From Bromus sterilis (lineage: Eukaryota > Streptophyta > Magnoliopsida > Poales > Poaceae), in NCBI GenBank assembly GCA_950022295.1, contig OX465597.1, positions 186,929,016 through 186,993,015 on the forward strand: a DNA stretch of 64,000 bases, read 5' to 3'. This document shows positions 9,773 to 20,161 of this stretch, piece by piece. The notes under the pieces are model-generated. The model had not been told where the DNA came from. It was given only the letters and a program-made list of their open reading frames with translations, and searched no databases. Each line of letters starts with the position of its first letter. Positions within the stretch are counted from its first letter, which is position 1. The position numbers and the translations under genes are program-made.

Positions 9773-10131
9773 CCGGACCCCCTGCGAGTTTTAGGGTCAG
9801 ACCACGTTTAGATAAACCCTAGATATTGAGAATAGCTTCAAGCTTTCCTCTTGAATCATTAAGACTTCAATTCGTATCGATCTGAAGTTCTTCTACTGCA
9901 AGTTTTGTGTGATCTGTTGTTCCACTGGGGAATTAGTAGATTGCAATCACCGTCTCGTGGTCGACGGCTACGTTGCGCAAGTGTGTGAAGTTGTGAATAT
10001 CCAAAGGGTAGAGAGCTGTCGCATTGGCAACAGGGATCTAGCGAGGAGAGTTCATCGACTACATACAAGTTATCTATCATCGCCCTCATATTCACCGTCC
10101 GCTTACTGAGAAGATCGGGCCACCCCCTATC

Positions 10132-10891
10132 ATGTTTCTAACCTGTTTTTTAGGGAGATTGTACGCTTGCATGGAGTGCCCAAGACAATTGTTTCTGACA
10201 GAGATGTGAAGTTTGTGAGCTACTTCTGGAAGACACTTTGGGGAAAGTTGGGGACAAATTGATGTTCAGAACTACATGCCATCCCCAAACTGATGGTCAA
10301 ACGGAGGTGGTCAATAGAACATTGTCACAGTTGCTGCGAGCTATGATCAAGAAAAATCTGCGCGAATGGGAGGAGTGTTTGCCACATGTGGAATTTGCTT
10401 ATAACAGGGCATTACACACTACTACTCACCTTTTTTTCCTTTTGAAGTAGTATATGGTTTCAAGCCTATTACCCCTCTTGATATGCTGCCTCTACCATTG
10501 CAAGAACGAGTTAATATGGAGGCATCCAAATGAGCAGATTATGTGAAGAAGATACATGAGAGGACACGAGAGGCTATTGAGAAGCAAGGCAAGAATGTTG
10601 TTGCTGCAAGGAACCAGTCATGGAAACAAGTTCTATTTCAGCCTGGAGATATGGTTTGGGTGCATTTGCGCAAGGATAGATTTCCAGGGTTGTGGAATTC
10701 CAAGTTGAAGCCACATGGTGCTTGTCCTTACAAGGTTTTAGCCAAGATCAATGATAATGCCTACTCGATTGATATTCCTATTTCCGAGTTTGGAGGTGCT
10801 AGCAACAACTTCAACGTTGCTGATTTATCACCCTATGATGGAGACGACCTTGGAGCTTCGAGGTCGACGCATTTTGAAGGGGGGGGGGAGA
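10132..10891 (+). pseudogene. Integrase remnant of CRM copy C
   Basis: Starts abruptly in mid-integrase (LFFREIVRLHGVPK region) and carries the third catalytic block (HPQTDGQTEVVNRTL) and the integrase C-terminus (MVWVHLRKDRFPGL). It is broken by a one-base loss near 10256, a length change in the T-run near 10431-10440 and an in-frame TGA at 10531. The G-run polypurine tract (10876-10891) and the LTR follow. It is a close relative of the family-B fragment but an older, more damaged copy. The upstream family-B LTR inserted into it. Confidence 0.85.
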
Positions 10892-11889
10892 TGATGAGAA
10901 CATCCCTACTACTTTAGCACCTACAACAACTCTTGAAGAACCAATACTGGATAAGTCCAATGAAATCAGAATCAGACCTATTACAAGAGCCCGTGCAAAG
11001 TTACTAGACCAACAAGTGAATTTATTCCTCATAGAATCTGATGTTTTACTTAGTGAGGATTTTATACTGCCTAAGTCCTTGTGCATATGTGTTATCAGGT
11101 ACCAAGGAGTCATGCAAGAAGAAGACACGGGACAAGGGAAAGTTGCACGAGGAGACGGTTCGCGAGAAGAAGAAGGGATTGGACAGCTATCTGGAGGAGT
11201 CGGACGATCGGGCTGCAAGCCGGACCGTCCGGGCCCCAAGCCGGACGTCCGAATAATTACGTCCCGAAGACCCGAAGGCCTGACGATAGTCGTACCGTGC
11301 GGAGGCTACCCCGGACCGTCTGACCTCAAGCCGGACCGTCCGGACTGCACCCCGGACTGTCCGAATAATTACATCCCGAGAAACCCGAGGGTCCATATTT
11401 GATCGGACCGTCCGACCCTAAGCCGGACCGTCCGACTTATGGGCCGGACGTCCGACTTTGCACGACTGCCTGCGCGCAGAAACAGGGTTGCGGCCCTTGT
11501 ATCCCCGTTTGGACCCCCTAGCTTATAAATACAGGACCCCCTACGAGTTTTAGGGTTAGACCACGTTTTAGATAAACCCTAGTTCAGAGATTTTCTCCCA
11601 AGCATTCATCTTGAATCATCAACTTCAATTCGTATCTATCTGAAGTTTGACTACTGCAAGTTCTGTGTGATCTGTTGTTCAACTGGGAATTAGTAGATTG
11701 CAAATTACGGTCTCGTGGTCGACGGCTACGTTGCGCAAGTGTGTGAAGTTGTGAATATCCAAAGGGTAGAGAGCTGTCGCATTGGCAACATGGATCTAGC
11801 GAGGAGAGTTCATCGGCTACATACAAGTTATCTATCATTGCCCTCATATTCATCGTACGCTTACTGAGAAGATCGGGCCACCCTTATCA
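10892..11889 (+). repeat. LTR of CRM copy C, 998 bp
   Basis: Starts TGATGAGAACATCC after a ten-G polypurine tract and ends CCCTTATCA. Like the family-B LTR it encodes a CR-type motif (IRPITRARAK, then SEDFILPKSL), then carries a CGGAC/GTCCG repeat array and a TATA box (TATAAATA, 11524-11531), then a shared R/U5 ending GAAGATCGGGCCACCC. The ATG at 11016 opens a 128-residue frame through the motif and the array. Confidence 0.86.
11195..11455. repeat. Array of CGGAC-n-GTCCG near-palindromes in copy C LTR
   Basis: Repeated units such as AAGCCGGACCGTCCG and CCGGACGTCCGA. Most have one extra central base compared with the family-B units, so dyad symmetry is kept around an odd centre. Two units are followed by AATAATTAC. 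Confidence 0.78.
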
Positions 11890-12394
11890 GTTTCAGCGCA
11901 ACCACATTTTTACGTAGCCATAGTTTTCCACGCAGCCACAACAGGTATATCTCCAGTCACAGTTTCGCGCAGCCACATCACAGACACAGATGCAATCACA
12001 GTTTGTGCGTAGGCATAATTGTTGCTTTGCGTGGGACGCTGTCCAAGCGCGACACGTGACGTCTTTGAAACGCACCAAAGTAACCTATGCGGAGGCGCGC
12101 GGGAGGTTGCCCGCTAAATAATGATTCCCTGAAATCACTGTTTTGGTTTCAATGCAAAATTGATCAGTGAGAGCAACTAACTAAAAGCGCTTCTTTCAAA
12201 AGACATGTACGGATCATTTTTCGTGCGCAGAGAGTGCACTAAGTATCGCTTGCTGAGTGTTTTTCTCAGAATTTCATTTTTGTACGTGTTTTCGGTGTTT
12301 TGATGGGTTTTTTTCTTGCACGTTTTTTCTTATATTTTGGTGAAAATAAATAGAAAAAACTTATTTTTGCATGAAAAAATACATTTCTTTTTTT
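11890..12394. other. Non-coding flank, no gene seen
   Basis: Follows the LTR of copy C. It contains loosely repeated CGCAGCCAC(A) words near 11930-11990 and AT-rich stretches. I see no coding or transposon signature that I can name. Confidence 0.4.
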
Positions 12395-12845
12395 ACGACC
12401 ATGCCTCTTATGGAGGTACAAGTTTTCTTCCGCAAGAGGCATGCCCCGTGCCTCTAAAAAGGAAAAAACATAGGCACGATTATGCCTCTTGCGGAGGCAC
12501 AAGTTTGCTTCCTCGACAAGCACGTCACGTGCCTCTAAAAAGGAAAAAAAATCGAAGCACGATCGTGCCTTTCGTGGATGCACATGTTTGCTTACATGAA
12601 AGGCACGTCAGGCATGCCTCTAAAAATAAAATAAAAGAGGTACAATCATGCCTCTCATGGAGGCACTGGTTTGCTTTCGCGAGAGGTACACTCAGTGCCT
12701 CTAAAAAAGAGGTATGATCAGGTATCTTATGGAGGCACTGATTTTCTATCGCGAGAGGCACACTCCATGCCTCTAAAAAAAGGGGCACGATCATGCCTCT
12801 TGTGGAGGCACATAATTTCACAAGAGGCACGCCCCATGCCTTAAA
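12395..12845. repeat. Hairpin-forming minisatellite, about six units of 55-85 bp
   Basis: Degenerate head-to-tail units built from a GAGGCACGATCATGCCTC-like half, GGAGGCACAAGTTTGC, GCGAGAGGCAC, then GTGCCTCTAAAAA and an A-rich linker. Within each unit GAGGCA and TGCCTC are inverted, so each unit can fold back. Units vary in length and have accumulated substitutions. Similar blocks occur inside grass DNA transposons, but I see no terminal repeats here. Confidence 0.75.
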
Positions 12846-13969
12846 AATGAAAAAAATGAACCTCGAAATCGCAACAAATGGCACACGTACAATGTGTGAC
12901 TTGTTAACCGCGGAAAGGGTGGGGATGTTTGTTACAACGAGTAGTCCTCAATTAGTGATTTGGAAGATTAGTGTCAAAAATATAAATCTAGCCATTTATG
13001 CTACCACCATAACCGGCAATGGTGCCACATGGTACTTCCGGAGTCAACAACAGTATGTCTTTGGTCAATTAGCCCATGGGCGAGGAACGTGACAAAGAGT
13101 GTACCACCGTCGTCTCAAGCGGTACCATGTAGTATTGTATCGTCGGAGGCGACGCCGATACATTCTCTATTTATTTTTCTAGAACCCTATCGTCGAAGAT
13201 GGCGGCATTAGATCCCTAATCTATTTTTTCATTTTTATACATATTTTAAATAAAAATAACATGCCCTAGATTGAGCAGTTTTTGATATTTTAAACTCGAT
13301 AACATCAAATTCAAAATACTTTCGATGGATCCTTCGAACATTTTTCCTCACATATCATAGTATTTTGTTGCATTCTATGGATCTCCAATATAGCTTGCTC
13401 GTGTATGATGTCTTGTCCAAATATTTTGAGTGACATTTAAAGTTTAATCATAGATGTTAGCATTCATAAGTGTTACATATGCTTGTTGCATGATTGATTG
13501 TATGTAAAAAGATAGTCTTGATGGCCTAATAACTACATTGGATCGTTTCAATACACCCGCCGCACACTACCTTGAATTGAAATGATTTATAACGTAAATT
13601 TGTTCAGATCAACAAGACCAAGACTTTTCCCGGTGAAAGTTTTCCCATCAAATATGGTCTTGACGGTCTAATAATTAGCGTCATGTATTAGATATGGGTG
13701 TCTGAGGTCAAACGCCAGATTTTGGTCATTGTCAAGTCGGAATGTTAGTTGTAGATTTTGCACACGACATTAGATTGAGACGATTTAAAAAGTGAAATCA
13801 TTTTCCTCGAGGAACCAAAGAATATTTATGTTGTACACTCTTTCATTTTATACTAGGACAATGTTCGCGCGGTGCAATGGGATATGAATATTTCAGTACC
13901 TTAGCTTTGTGATTTATGTGCCCACACATCATTCTGATTTACCTGCCAAATACGACAACGCCACCGGTA
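12846..13969. other. Intergenic DNA, no gene seen
   Basis: No long frames or recognised domains. Two similar phrases occur (TCTTGATGGCCTAATAA near 13515 and TCTTGACGGTCTAATAA near 13660), which suggests an old local duplication. Confidence 0.4.
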
Positions 13970-14400
13970 TATTTTGTTTCATATTAGTTGTTTTATATAA
14001 ACATTGTTTCTATATTGTACAAATGTTGGTTCATATTTAGTTTTTTTTAAATAAACATTATTTTGTATTTATGTTGTATAATATTATTCCATATTCTGTT
14101 TTTATGCACGTATTATTACAACATGTATTATTTAATTTTTTGTATACTTTAAAAAATTAATATTTATATATATTGTTTTATTATGTTGCATAAATATTGT
14201 TTCATATAAACATTGTTTTGTATTTATGTTGTATTATATATTATATATTAAACATAATTTCCTATATTTAAAAATATATATATATATTATTTGAAACATA
14301 TTATTTTGTATGTTTTATATTTTAATTTTATATACATTATTTTTATTATATTGTATAAATGTTGTTTCATATTTAGTTTTTTTATATAAACATTGTTTGA
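13970..14400. repeat. AT-rich block with repeated TATATAAACATTGTTT words
   Basis: Very AT-rich. Variants of TTTATATAAACATTGTTT and TATTTATGTTGTAT recur several times, and there is an (AT)n run near 14270. Looks like a degenerate AT minisatellite. No coding potential. Confidence 0.6.
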
Positions 14401-14990
14401 ACGCACTACATAGCGGGTCGCGCGACTGCCTTTTGTGCGACGGTTCGCTAATTAGGCTACTTACAAGTTTTTAATACCTGGGCCCTCCGCTTACAATCTT
14501 GCCAATGCATCCCTCTCCGTCATTTTCACCCGTTGCGTCACCACACCAGGCACAACCAACCCCCTGGCGCTCTGTTCTTCCTATATAAAACAACAACTCT
14601 AACTTGCTCCCATTGCACATCAGATCTCAAAGGGGTAAAAGTCAAGTGGTCAAAGAAGAAAACAAAAAAGGAAAAGACAACCAAGAAACAAGATCACAGG
14701 GACGAACAGAAAAAAGACCTATGCTCCCAGAAAGCCATGGCTTGATCAAGTTGCATTGAAGGGAAAAATTGATGAAAACAAACACATCACAGTACTAGGA
14801 CACAAAAAGGGTGTGATCTTTATTTTAGATAAAAATAACATAGGTATGCCGCACCACATCGCCTCCTGTATCATCTGTTCTTAGACTAAGAACGAAACAT
14901 CCATAGTTTTGGTCGCTACATAGGCACTGCGTTGCCACAAAAAGTTTGAAAGTTTTCCTTACAAAGTGGACACATAGAAAAGCTACATAT
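14401..14990 (+). promoter_or_regulatory. Promoter-like fragment with TATA box, no intact gene
   Basis: TATATAAA near 14582 is followed by a C/A-rich leader-like stretch and CCATGG near 14736, but that ATG is followed at once by GCT and a stop. This resembles a plant core promoter and leader without its gene, possibly a gene fragment. No homology can be named. Confidence 0.25.
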
Positions 14991-14992
14991 GT

Positions 14993-15150
14993 TGGAATTA
15001 TGCCCTAGAGGCAATAAGAAATATATTACAGTATTATAATTCCAAGTTCATTATTAAGGTTTATATTTTTGTTCTATAACTGCTATGGTATTATGCGGAG
15101 GTTGCAAAGTGCATGTTAACTTTCTTCGGAAGAGAACTCATTTGTACCTG
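14993..15150 (+). repeat. BARE/Angela-type copia LTR fragment
   Basis: Begins TGTTGGAATTATGCCCTAGAGGCAAT..., which I recognise as the start of BARE-1/Angela/WIS LTRs of Triticeae. It degenerates after ~150 bases. No internal copia sequence follows. Confidence 0.6.
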
Positions 15151-15420
15151 TGATAACCCACAAGTGTGATAACCCACATTTGCACATGTTAATTATATGA
15201 TTTACGTTGAGATCATATCGTATTTATGTTATGAGTAAAATCATCTAAAGTTATTATGCATGTGATAACCCACAAGTGCAGGGGCAATAGTCTTCAAGGA
15301 AGGTGTAACTCAATTTATTGATTTCACACAAGGGGAGCCGAAGAATATTTATAGACCTTAGCAGTTGAGTTGTCAATTTAGCCACACTTGAAAAAGTACT
15401 AGACAAAGTATATTAGTGGC
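15151..15420 (+). repeat. LTR-like fragment with repeated TGATAACCCACA
   Basis: TGATAACCCACA occurs at 15151, 15167 and 15263. The last is followed by AGTGCAGGGG, then CAATTTATTGATTTCACAC and GTCAATTTAGCCACACTTG, which resembles the start of a grass LTR family I cannot name. The triple occurrence suggests partial or nested insertions. Confidence 0.4.
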
Positions 15421-16090
15421 AAATGATGCTAGAAAATATGGTTGGGTTCATGAGTGTAAACTTTTCGGACTTCCCCAGTCACCAACAGTACAAAATAGTA
15501 ACAGTGAAGTAATAGAAGAAATTATAAGAAAGGCAATGAAGATGAAAGATGGACCGGGGTTCAAGTTTTCGCTAGTGACAACTCTCCAAGCAAAAGAACA
15601 AGTGTTGGTTGAACAAATTACAGTTGGACAATTGACAGAATTGCACTAACTCTAGAAAGAGCATACTAGATCATCCTAGTCTATGAGCAAGACGATAAAA
15701 TGGGGCCCTTGTAGGCAAATAGCAATTTGGCATGTATTTTATTTCACAAGCAATATAGTAATCAGTACATATCATAGATCGATGTTTTTTGTACAGGAAC
15801 AATAAAATACAAACCACAAATTATTTATTTGTAATAATCCAAAGAACTACATCATAACAGAATCGAAACTACTCTTCTAAGTGGCACAATCATTTCATTA
15901 ATTATCTGCAAAGAAAAAAAACTTCTCAAAACTGACAGCATACTTCTCCAAAGTTGTATGTTTACATTGATGAACCTTTTTGAGATTCTTCCTTTTCATC
16001 TTTTAGTTTTTTTCTCTTCCTTTTCTCACTACCAGATAAACATTTTCTAGATGACATGTCACCAAACAATGAAACAAATTTTAGCGGGTA
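15421..16090. other. Intergenic DNA, no supported gene
   Basis: A 77-codon frame at 15416-15649 shows no recognised motif and is probably chance. TGACATGTCACCAAACAATGAAACAA occurs at 16054 and again near 16106, a short direct repeat. Confidence 0.4.
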
Positions 16091-16206
16091 TTTAATGTAG
16101 AAGAGGTGACATGTCACCAAACAATGAAACAATGATTTTCAGTCGCACTAAACAATAAGTAGAGGTGACAGAGGGTCTCCCTGCTTGGCACCTCTTCTAC
16201 ATTAAA
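16091..16206. repeat. 18-bp perfect inverted repeat with 80-bp loop
   Basis: TTTAATGTAGAAGAGGTG (16091-16108) and its exact reverse complement (16189-16206) flank about 80 bases. Could be the termini of a very short foldback element or a hairpin transcript. No target duplication identified. Confidence 0.6.
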
Positions 16207-16539
16207 AAATTGAGCTTGGATTTCATTGAGGAGCACTTAAGAGATGGTCCAAATAGGTTCAAATCGCTAATGAGGACGGATACACATTTGACGCTAATAC
16301 AACTGACTAATTAGATTGCTTGAGAAGTTGAGAGTTCGTGCTGAAACAACATAATTAAGGCAAGCAAAGCTGAAAGACATTTACCCAACCAGATCCAACG
16401 ATTAACTAGTTAACTAGACGAACATGCGCGCCAAAAGCACGGACTAAACCGAGATGGAGGAAGAACACAAACCTATCTAAACCCTAAAGCACACATTATC
16501 CAACCAGCATCAGCATGCATGCATTGATGCATGTTTATA

Positions 16540-16625
16540 TCTTGATCTTGATGGCGTGAGCCTTGAGCACTTTCCCGAAGTCGGCATCCATGAGAAGTAG
16601 GGAATCACGCATAATACCGCATGAT
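16540..16625 (-). pseudogene. Possible 3' exon remnant of an unidentified gene
   Basis: On the minus strand a short frame reads RDSLLLMDADFGKVLKAHA then IKIKI and a stop. It has gene-like codon use and ends naturally, but it is too short to name and no upstream exon was found. The flanking CCC/GGG-rich segment at 16690-16870 looks host-derived. May be chance. Confidence 0.2.
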
Positions 16626-17164
16626 GTATTAATGGCTTGAGCATGTATTGTTCAATCTATATAAGAAGTAGGGAATCATTCTGAATGACAGGGAAAAAAA
16701 GAGGTCGCAGCCCTGGGGGTGGGCCCAGTGGCATAATACCGCCAGTCGGGACTCACGCGCCCATGCCGGACTAGGATGGGTCACACTGCGGGATCCAATG
16801 ACCACGTCGCCGAGCCACGGGCCCCACCCCCACCCCTGTGCGCGTCGCACCAGGGGCCCACGTCCCTGACTGACACGTAAAAGCTCAATCCGCTTTACAA
16901 CAACCCTACCGCAAGCACAACCAGGAAAAGGTTTCCGCCTCCTTATAAAAATAAATAGAATTCACGATTTTTCCAGCTTTTCGTTTATTCATCTCAGATT
17001 AAAAAAATCGCGTAACTTTGCAACAGAAATTACGGTTACTAGCAGTATTCCTGTTGGTGAATTAAGCAAAGAGAAACTAGTAGTATATAAAAAAGGGAAA
17101 GCCAATGAGACACGGGCGGGGGTCAAACAAACTGTCCAACTCTGTGGACCGGCTCCACCATCGT
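16626..17164. other. GC-rich then AT-rich intergenic DNA, no gene seen
   Basis: 16690-16870 is GC-rich with GGGCCCAC words and no usable frame. 16930-17100 is AT-rich. Nothing recognisable as coding. This sequence replaces the missing part of the left LTR of element E. Confidence 0.4.
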
Positions 17165-17394
17165 CATTTTTCCATTTGATGATGTCTTGAAGGCCTAATT
17201 GGCAAAATAATACTTTGAATGCCAGGAACTTATCGCTTTCAACATAGTTCCGACCTCCAAGATAGAATCGAATGACGATGGCTCGAACTAAAAAATGTTC
17301 ATATCGATGATACCAAACTCTTTCATGTAGAATACTTTTTCATTTGAAGCCATCCTGTATAGGAATATTGTCGTGCCAAAAACTGGTGTCAACA
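17165..17394 (-). repeat. Truncated 3' LTR of element E (230 bp)
   Basis: Matches 23217-23447 and ends at GTGTCAACA. The other ~920 bases of the LTR are missing. Just inside lies ATGCCCCCCTGTTTT (reverse: a G-rich polypurine tract, 17395-17410). Confidence 0.8.
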
Positions 17395-17819
17395 CATGCC
17401 CCCCTGTTTTTCGGCAAAACTTGCGTGCCGAAAAATAATTTGTACCACGTAGGGTCTAAGGACGATGTCAACACTCCATCGGCCATGCATACTCTTAGGG
17501 CGATAAATGTATATCGGCCATGTTTTATTCTTGGGGCGATAATCATATATTGGCTATTTATTAGCACGATTAATCATGTATCATCCATTGCTTGTTTGAA
17601 CCTTTTTATGCAGACTTGGGTGAAACCTTCTGAATTGAGAATATTGCCATAAGAAATCCATCAATAATTCCCATATACCAGGATCTATCTCAAAGATAAC
17701 CACTGAACCATATTGTCCACCCTTTTGCGAGAATCTTGTAAACAATAAATATTGAACTTTCTCCAATCCTTGCTTTCGCCTGCATATAAAAATCTTCAAC
17801 AATGGCCGAAACGGTGAAC

Positions 17820-18560
17820 TCCGGTTCGGTCTCCCCTATATTGGCAAACTCAACATCGGCTCTTGAGCAATATGCAATACACCATAATTAACATGATATC
17901 CAGATGTCTATTGTGCCAATTTATTTGCCTTTTAATATCATGCCTAAATATATGAGCAATACTAAAGCAATTCAAGATATACATTTTATTTAGACACTTA
18001 TCAACATAAATATGAAGTGATTCGTCAATACACATGAAATCCATATATATTTGATGCACAACTAATAATGAATCACCAACAACCTCAATATGTGTAGCAC
18101 CTATAGAAAGCAAAATCTCTTAGCCGAATAATAACATCATATTCAGCTTTGAATGTATGTGCAACCATATTTAAGCGGCATGAGGCTTCAAAACAACACC
18201 ATGAGGAGATATAAAAGAAATACTAAAACCTCCGTTGGTACAAACTAAAACACCAAAATATAATCTCCATGGCACTAATGAGACAAGGTTCATAACAATA
18301 TTATGCTTAATAATAGAAACACCAATGATTTGGCTTCTCATAGATTCAAATTAGCTATATCATACCTAGCCAAAGCATAATCCCACTCACCAATTCTTCA
18401 ACTTATGAATTGGTCCATGCAACATATTTCTAACGAATGTACACCTTGTCTCAATCTCCAACAAAACTAAGGACGATGTTTAGAAAACCAGACCGGCCAT
18501 GTTTTGATGTATTCTTAGGACGATAGAACAAATATCGGCCATTAGTATAAACGACACGTA
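17820..18560 (-). pseudogene. RNase H / additional RNase H remnant of element E
   Basis: Minus-strand pieces in different frames match the expected order: GEWDYALARYDIANL (linker after RNase H), WRLYFGVLVCTNGG...ISPHGVVL (start of the additional RNase H, with the usual first Asp replaced), AEYDVII, and IGATHIEVVGDSLLVVHQI with the conserved GDS. Stops and at least one single-base shift (near 18118) separate them. The family assignment rests on recalled Tat-lineage motifs. Confidence 0.6.
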
Positions 18561-18651
18561 GAATTCATCCACCAAAGCATATATAGCCGAAACAACAAAA
18601 TGAAATAAAAATCAAATATTTTGGCTCCTTGAATTAGCAACAAGAATGGAA

Positions 18652-19440
18652 CTAATCAAATTTATAGTGACTTGGTAATCCCCTATCATGATGTAAGAAT
18701 TTGTATTGCATCCATGTATAAAAATAAGTCCATGGAGGGTAACCAATCATACCTGAGGATGAATTCCATGATAAAGGCATCAATGACATGTTTGAAGAAT
18801 ATGAATGATGTGCTAATCGAAAATTCCGGTTGGATGATGGAAACCTTCGGCTTAATCTTTTACGAGATGATTTCTCCTTCTTCATTTTGGTTGTATTCTC
18901 TAAAATAGAAGCTTGCACACCATTTTTGGTTTGACTGTTCTTCTTGGGAACCCATGCCATATTCTTCTTTTCAAGTTCTCGTGCACTAAGTTTTTGCAAT
19001 TTCTTCTTCTGCCAATATGATAAACTGAGTGGACATCTCGATTGTGATTCTTTTTCAAGTAGTGGAAATTCCTTTTTGATCTTGTGCACTCTCAGCTCCT
19101 TCTGTTCAGATTTGACATCTTGATTCTGAACAATTGCTTGCTCCACTTCTTTGCCTTTAGTATCCAATGGCAATGCCTTCATTGGCTCTTCATTATTTGA
19201 AACTAAATATGAAGTGGCACACTTACGGCCATCCTTTTTGACACGATATACTTGCTTAACCACTTCTTTCTTCTTCCTTGAGCTCCGGACCGATTCCTTT
19301 CGATTGAAACGGTCTTTGTTATGCAATTGTTCATCGAATGTGGACCTTCTCGGAGCTGCATAATCTTGATGAGATGGTTCAAAATAAGATGGATAATGTG
19401 CCCTAGAATTATACCTGTCCCGTGATGGATATTGATTCAT
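18652..19440 (-). CDS. Gag-region basic protein of element E, 262 aa (remnant)
   Basis: Lys/Arg-rich with a segment CPLSLSYWQKKKLQKLSA followed by RELEKKNMAWVPK, a pattern I associate with proteins between gag and pol in Triticeae Tat-like elements. No zinc knuckle or enzyme motif. The C-terminal part is probably out of the ancestral frame. Likely a segment of one former long gag frame. Confidence 0.4.
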   Translation of the reverse strand: MNQYPSRDRYNSRAHYPSYFEPSHQDYAAPRRSTFDEQLHNKDRFNRKESVRSSRKKKEVVKQVYRVKKDGRKCATSYLVSNNEEPMKALPLDTKGKEVEQAIVQNQDVKSEQKELRVHKIKKEFPLLEKESQSRCPLSLSYWQKKKLQKLSARELEKKNMAWVPKKNSQTKNGVQASILENTTKMKKEKSSRKRLSRRFPSSNRNFRLAHHSYSSNMSLMPLSWNSSSGMIGYPPWTYFYTWMQYKFLHHDRGLPSHYKFD

Positions 19441-19617
19441 ATAAGCATAGGGAGGTACCCATGACGCTGGTACTGGCGGCTCAAAATAAGGATATGAGTA
19501 TGATGTATTGAAATTATCACTTTACCAATACCGGTCAGATTTGCGCCTAGGGGGTGATCTTGATGTTTTTGAATTACTTGGCCGATGAGCAATTTTGTCC
19601 TCACTTATCTTCTGATA

Positions 19618-20153
19618 TTATTCCAATAGTTGCGCGAAAGTGACCTTTGATTTCTCACCCTTGTGCTTATCTCGGCCTTTGCTCTCTTTGGTTTTCCTTG
19701 CATCGACCTTTGGATTTGCATGCTGCCCCCCAGTGCTTGGCGTCTTCAGTGTAATTTTGACAGAATTATCGAGTTCAAGAATATCATCATTGCGCTCAGG
19801 AATAATTTGTGTCCTTGAAAGCTTGATCCCATGACCTGCAGTTTTTACCTTATTTTCCTCAAATGAATCGGCTTGAAACAACCGATGCAATTTTTTTTGC
19901 CATCAGGACCAATAGGAATAGCATGATGATCCCTTGGTGTTTTAACAAGTTTCAATCATCCACTATCAATGGCCGATTTAACTATTTGACGAAACATATT
20001 GCAATCCTCAAAATGCTTGAACGAATCATGTAACTTACAATACATTCGTCCTTGGATTAATGGCTTAACATGGTGATCTAGAATTCTAATATAATCATTC
20101 TTCAGCAACAAATGAAAGATCTGATCACACATGTTTGAATTGAAGGTAAACAT
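19618..20153 (-). pseudogene. Gag C-terminal fragments of element E
   Basis: Two open pieces (19956-20153 and 19618-19890) in different frames. The first contains YCKLHDSFKHFEDCNMFRQ followed by VKSAIDSG, the Cys/His pattern typical of Tat-type gag C-termini. The second is charged (KESKGRDKHKGEKSK). Frameshifts separate them from the frames on each side. Confidence 0.55.
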
Positions 20154-20161
20154 TTTGTCTT

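Larger units (their letters stand above)
9179..10131 (+). repeat. LTR of CRM family B, 953 bp
   Basis: Starts TGATGAGGACATCC and ends CCCTATCA, where sequence switches abruptly to the middle of another family-B integrase (copy C). The first part codes, in another frame, a CR-type motif (GPITRARAKL... ENFILPKSL). Next comes an array of CGGACGTCCG palindromes (9447-9700), a TATA box (TATAAATA, 9765-9772) and an R/U5-like region with TTTTAGGGTCAGACC. It is homologous to the LTR at 10892-11889 but not to the Cereba-like LTRs, apart from the first ~15 bases. Confidence 0.87.

Noticed and set aside
14533..14745. Possible small gene (70 aa) after a TATA box
   Set aside because: No motif, lies partly upstream of the TATA box, and the later ATG ends after two codons; at most a promoter fragment.
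15416..15649. 77-residue open frame
   Set aside because: No homology recognised and no flanking gene structure; consistent with chance.
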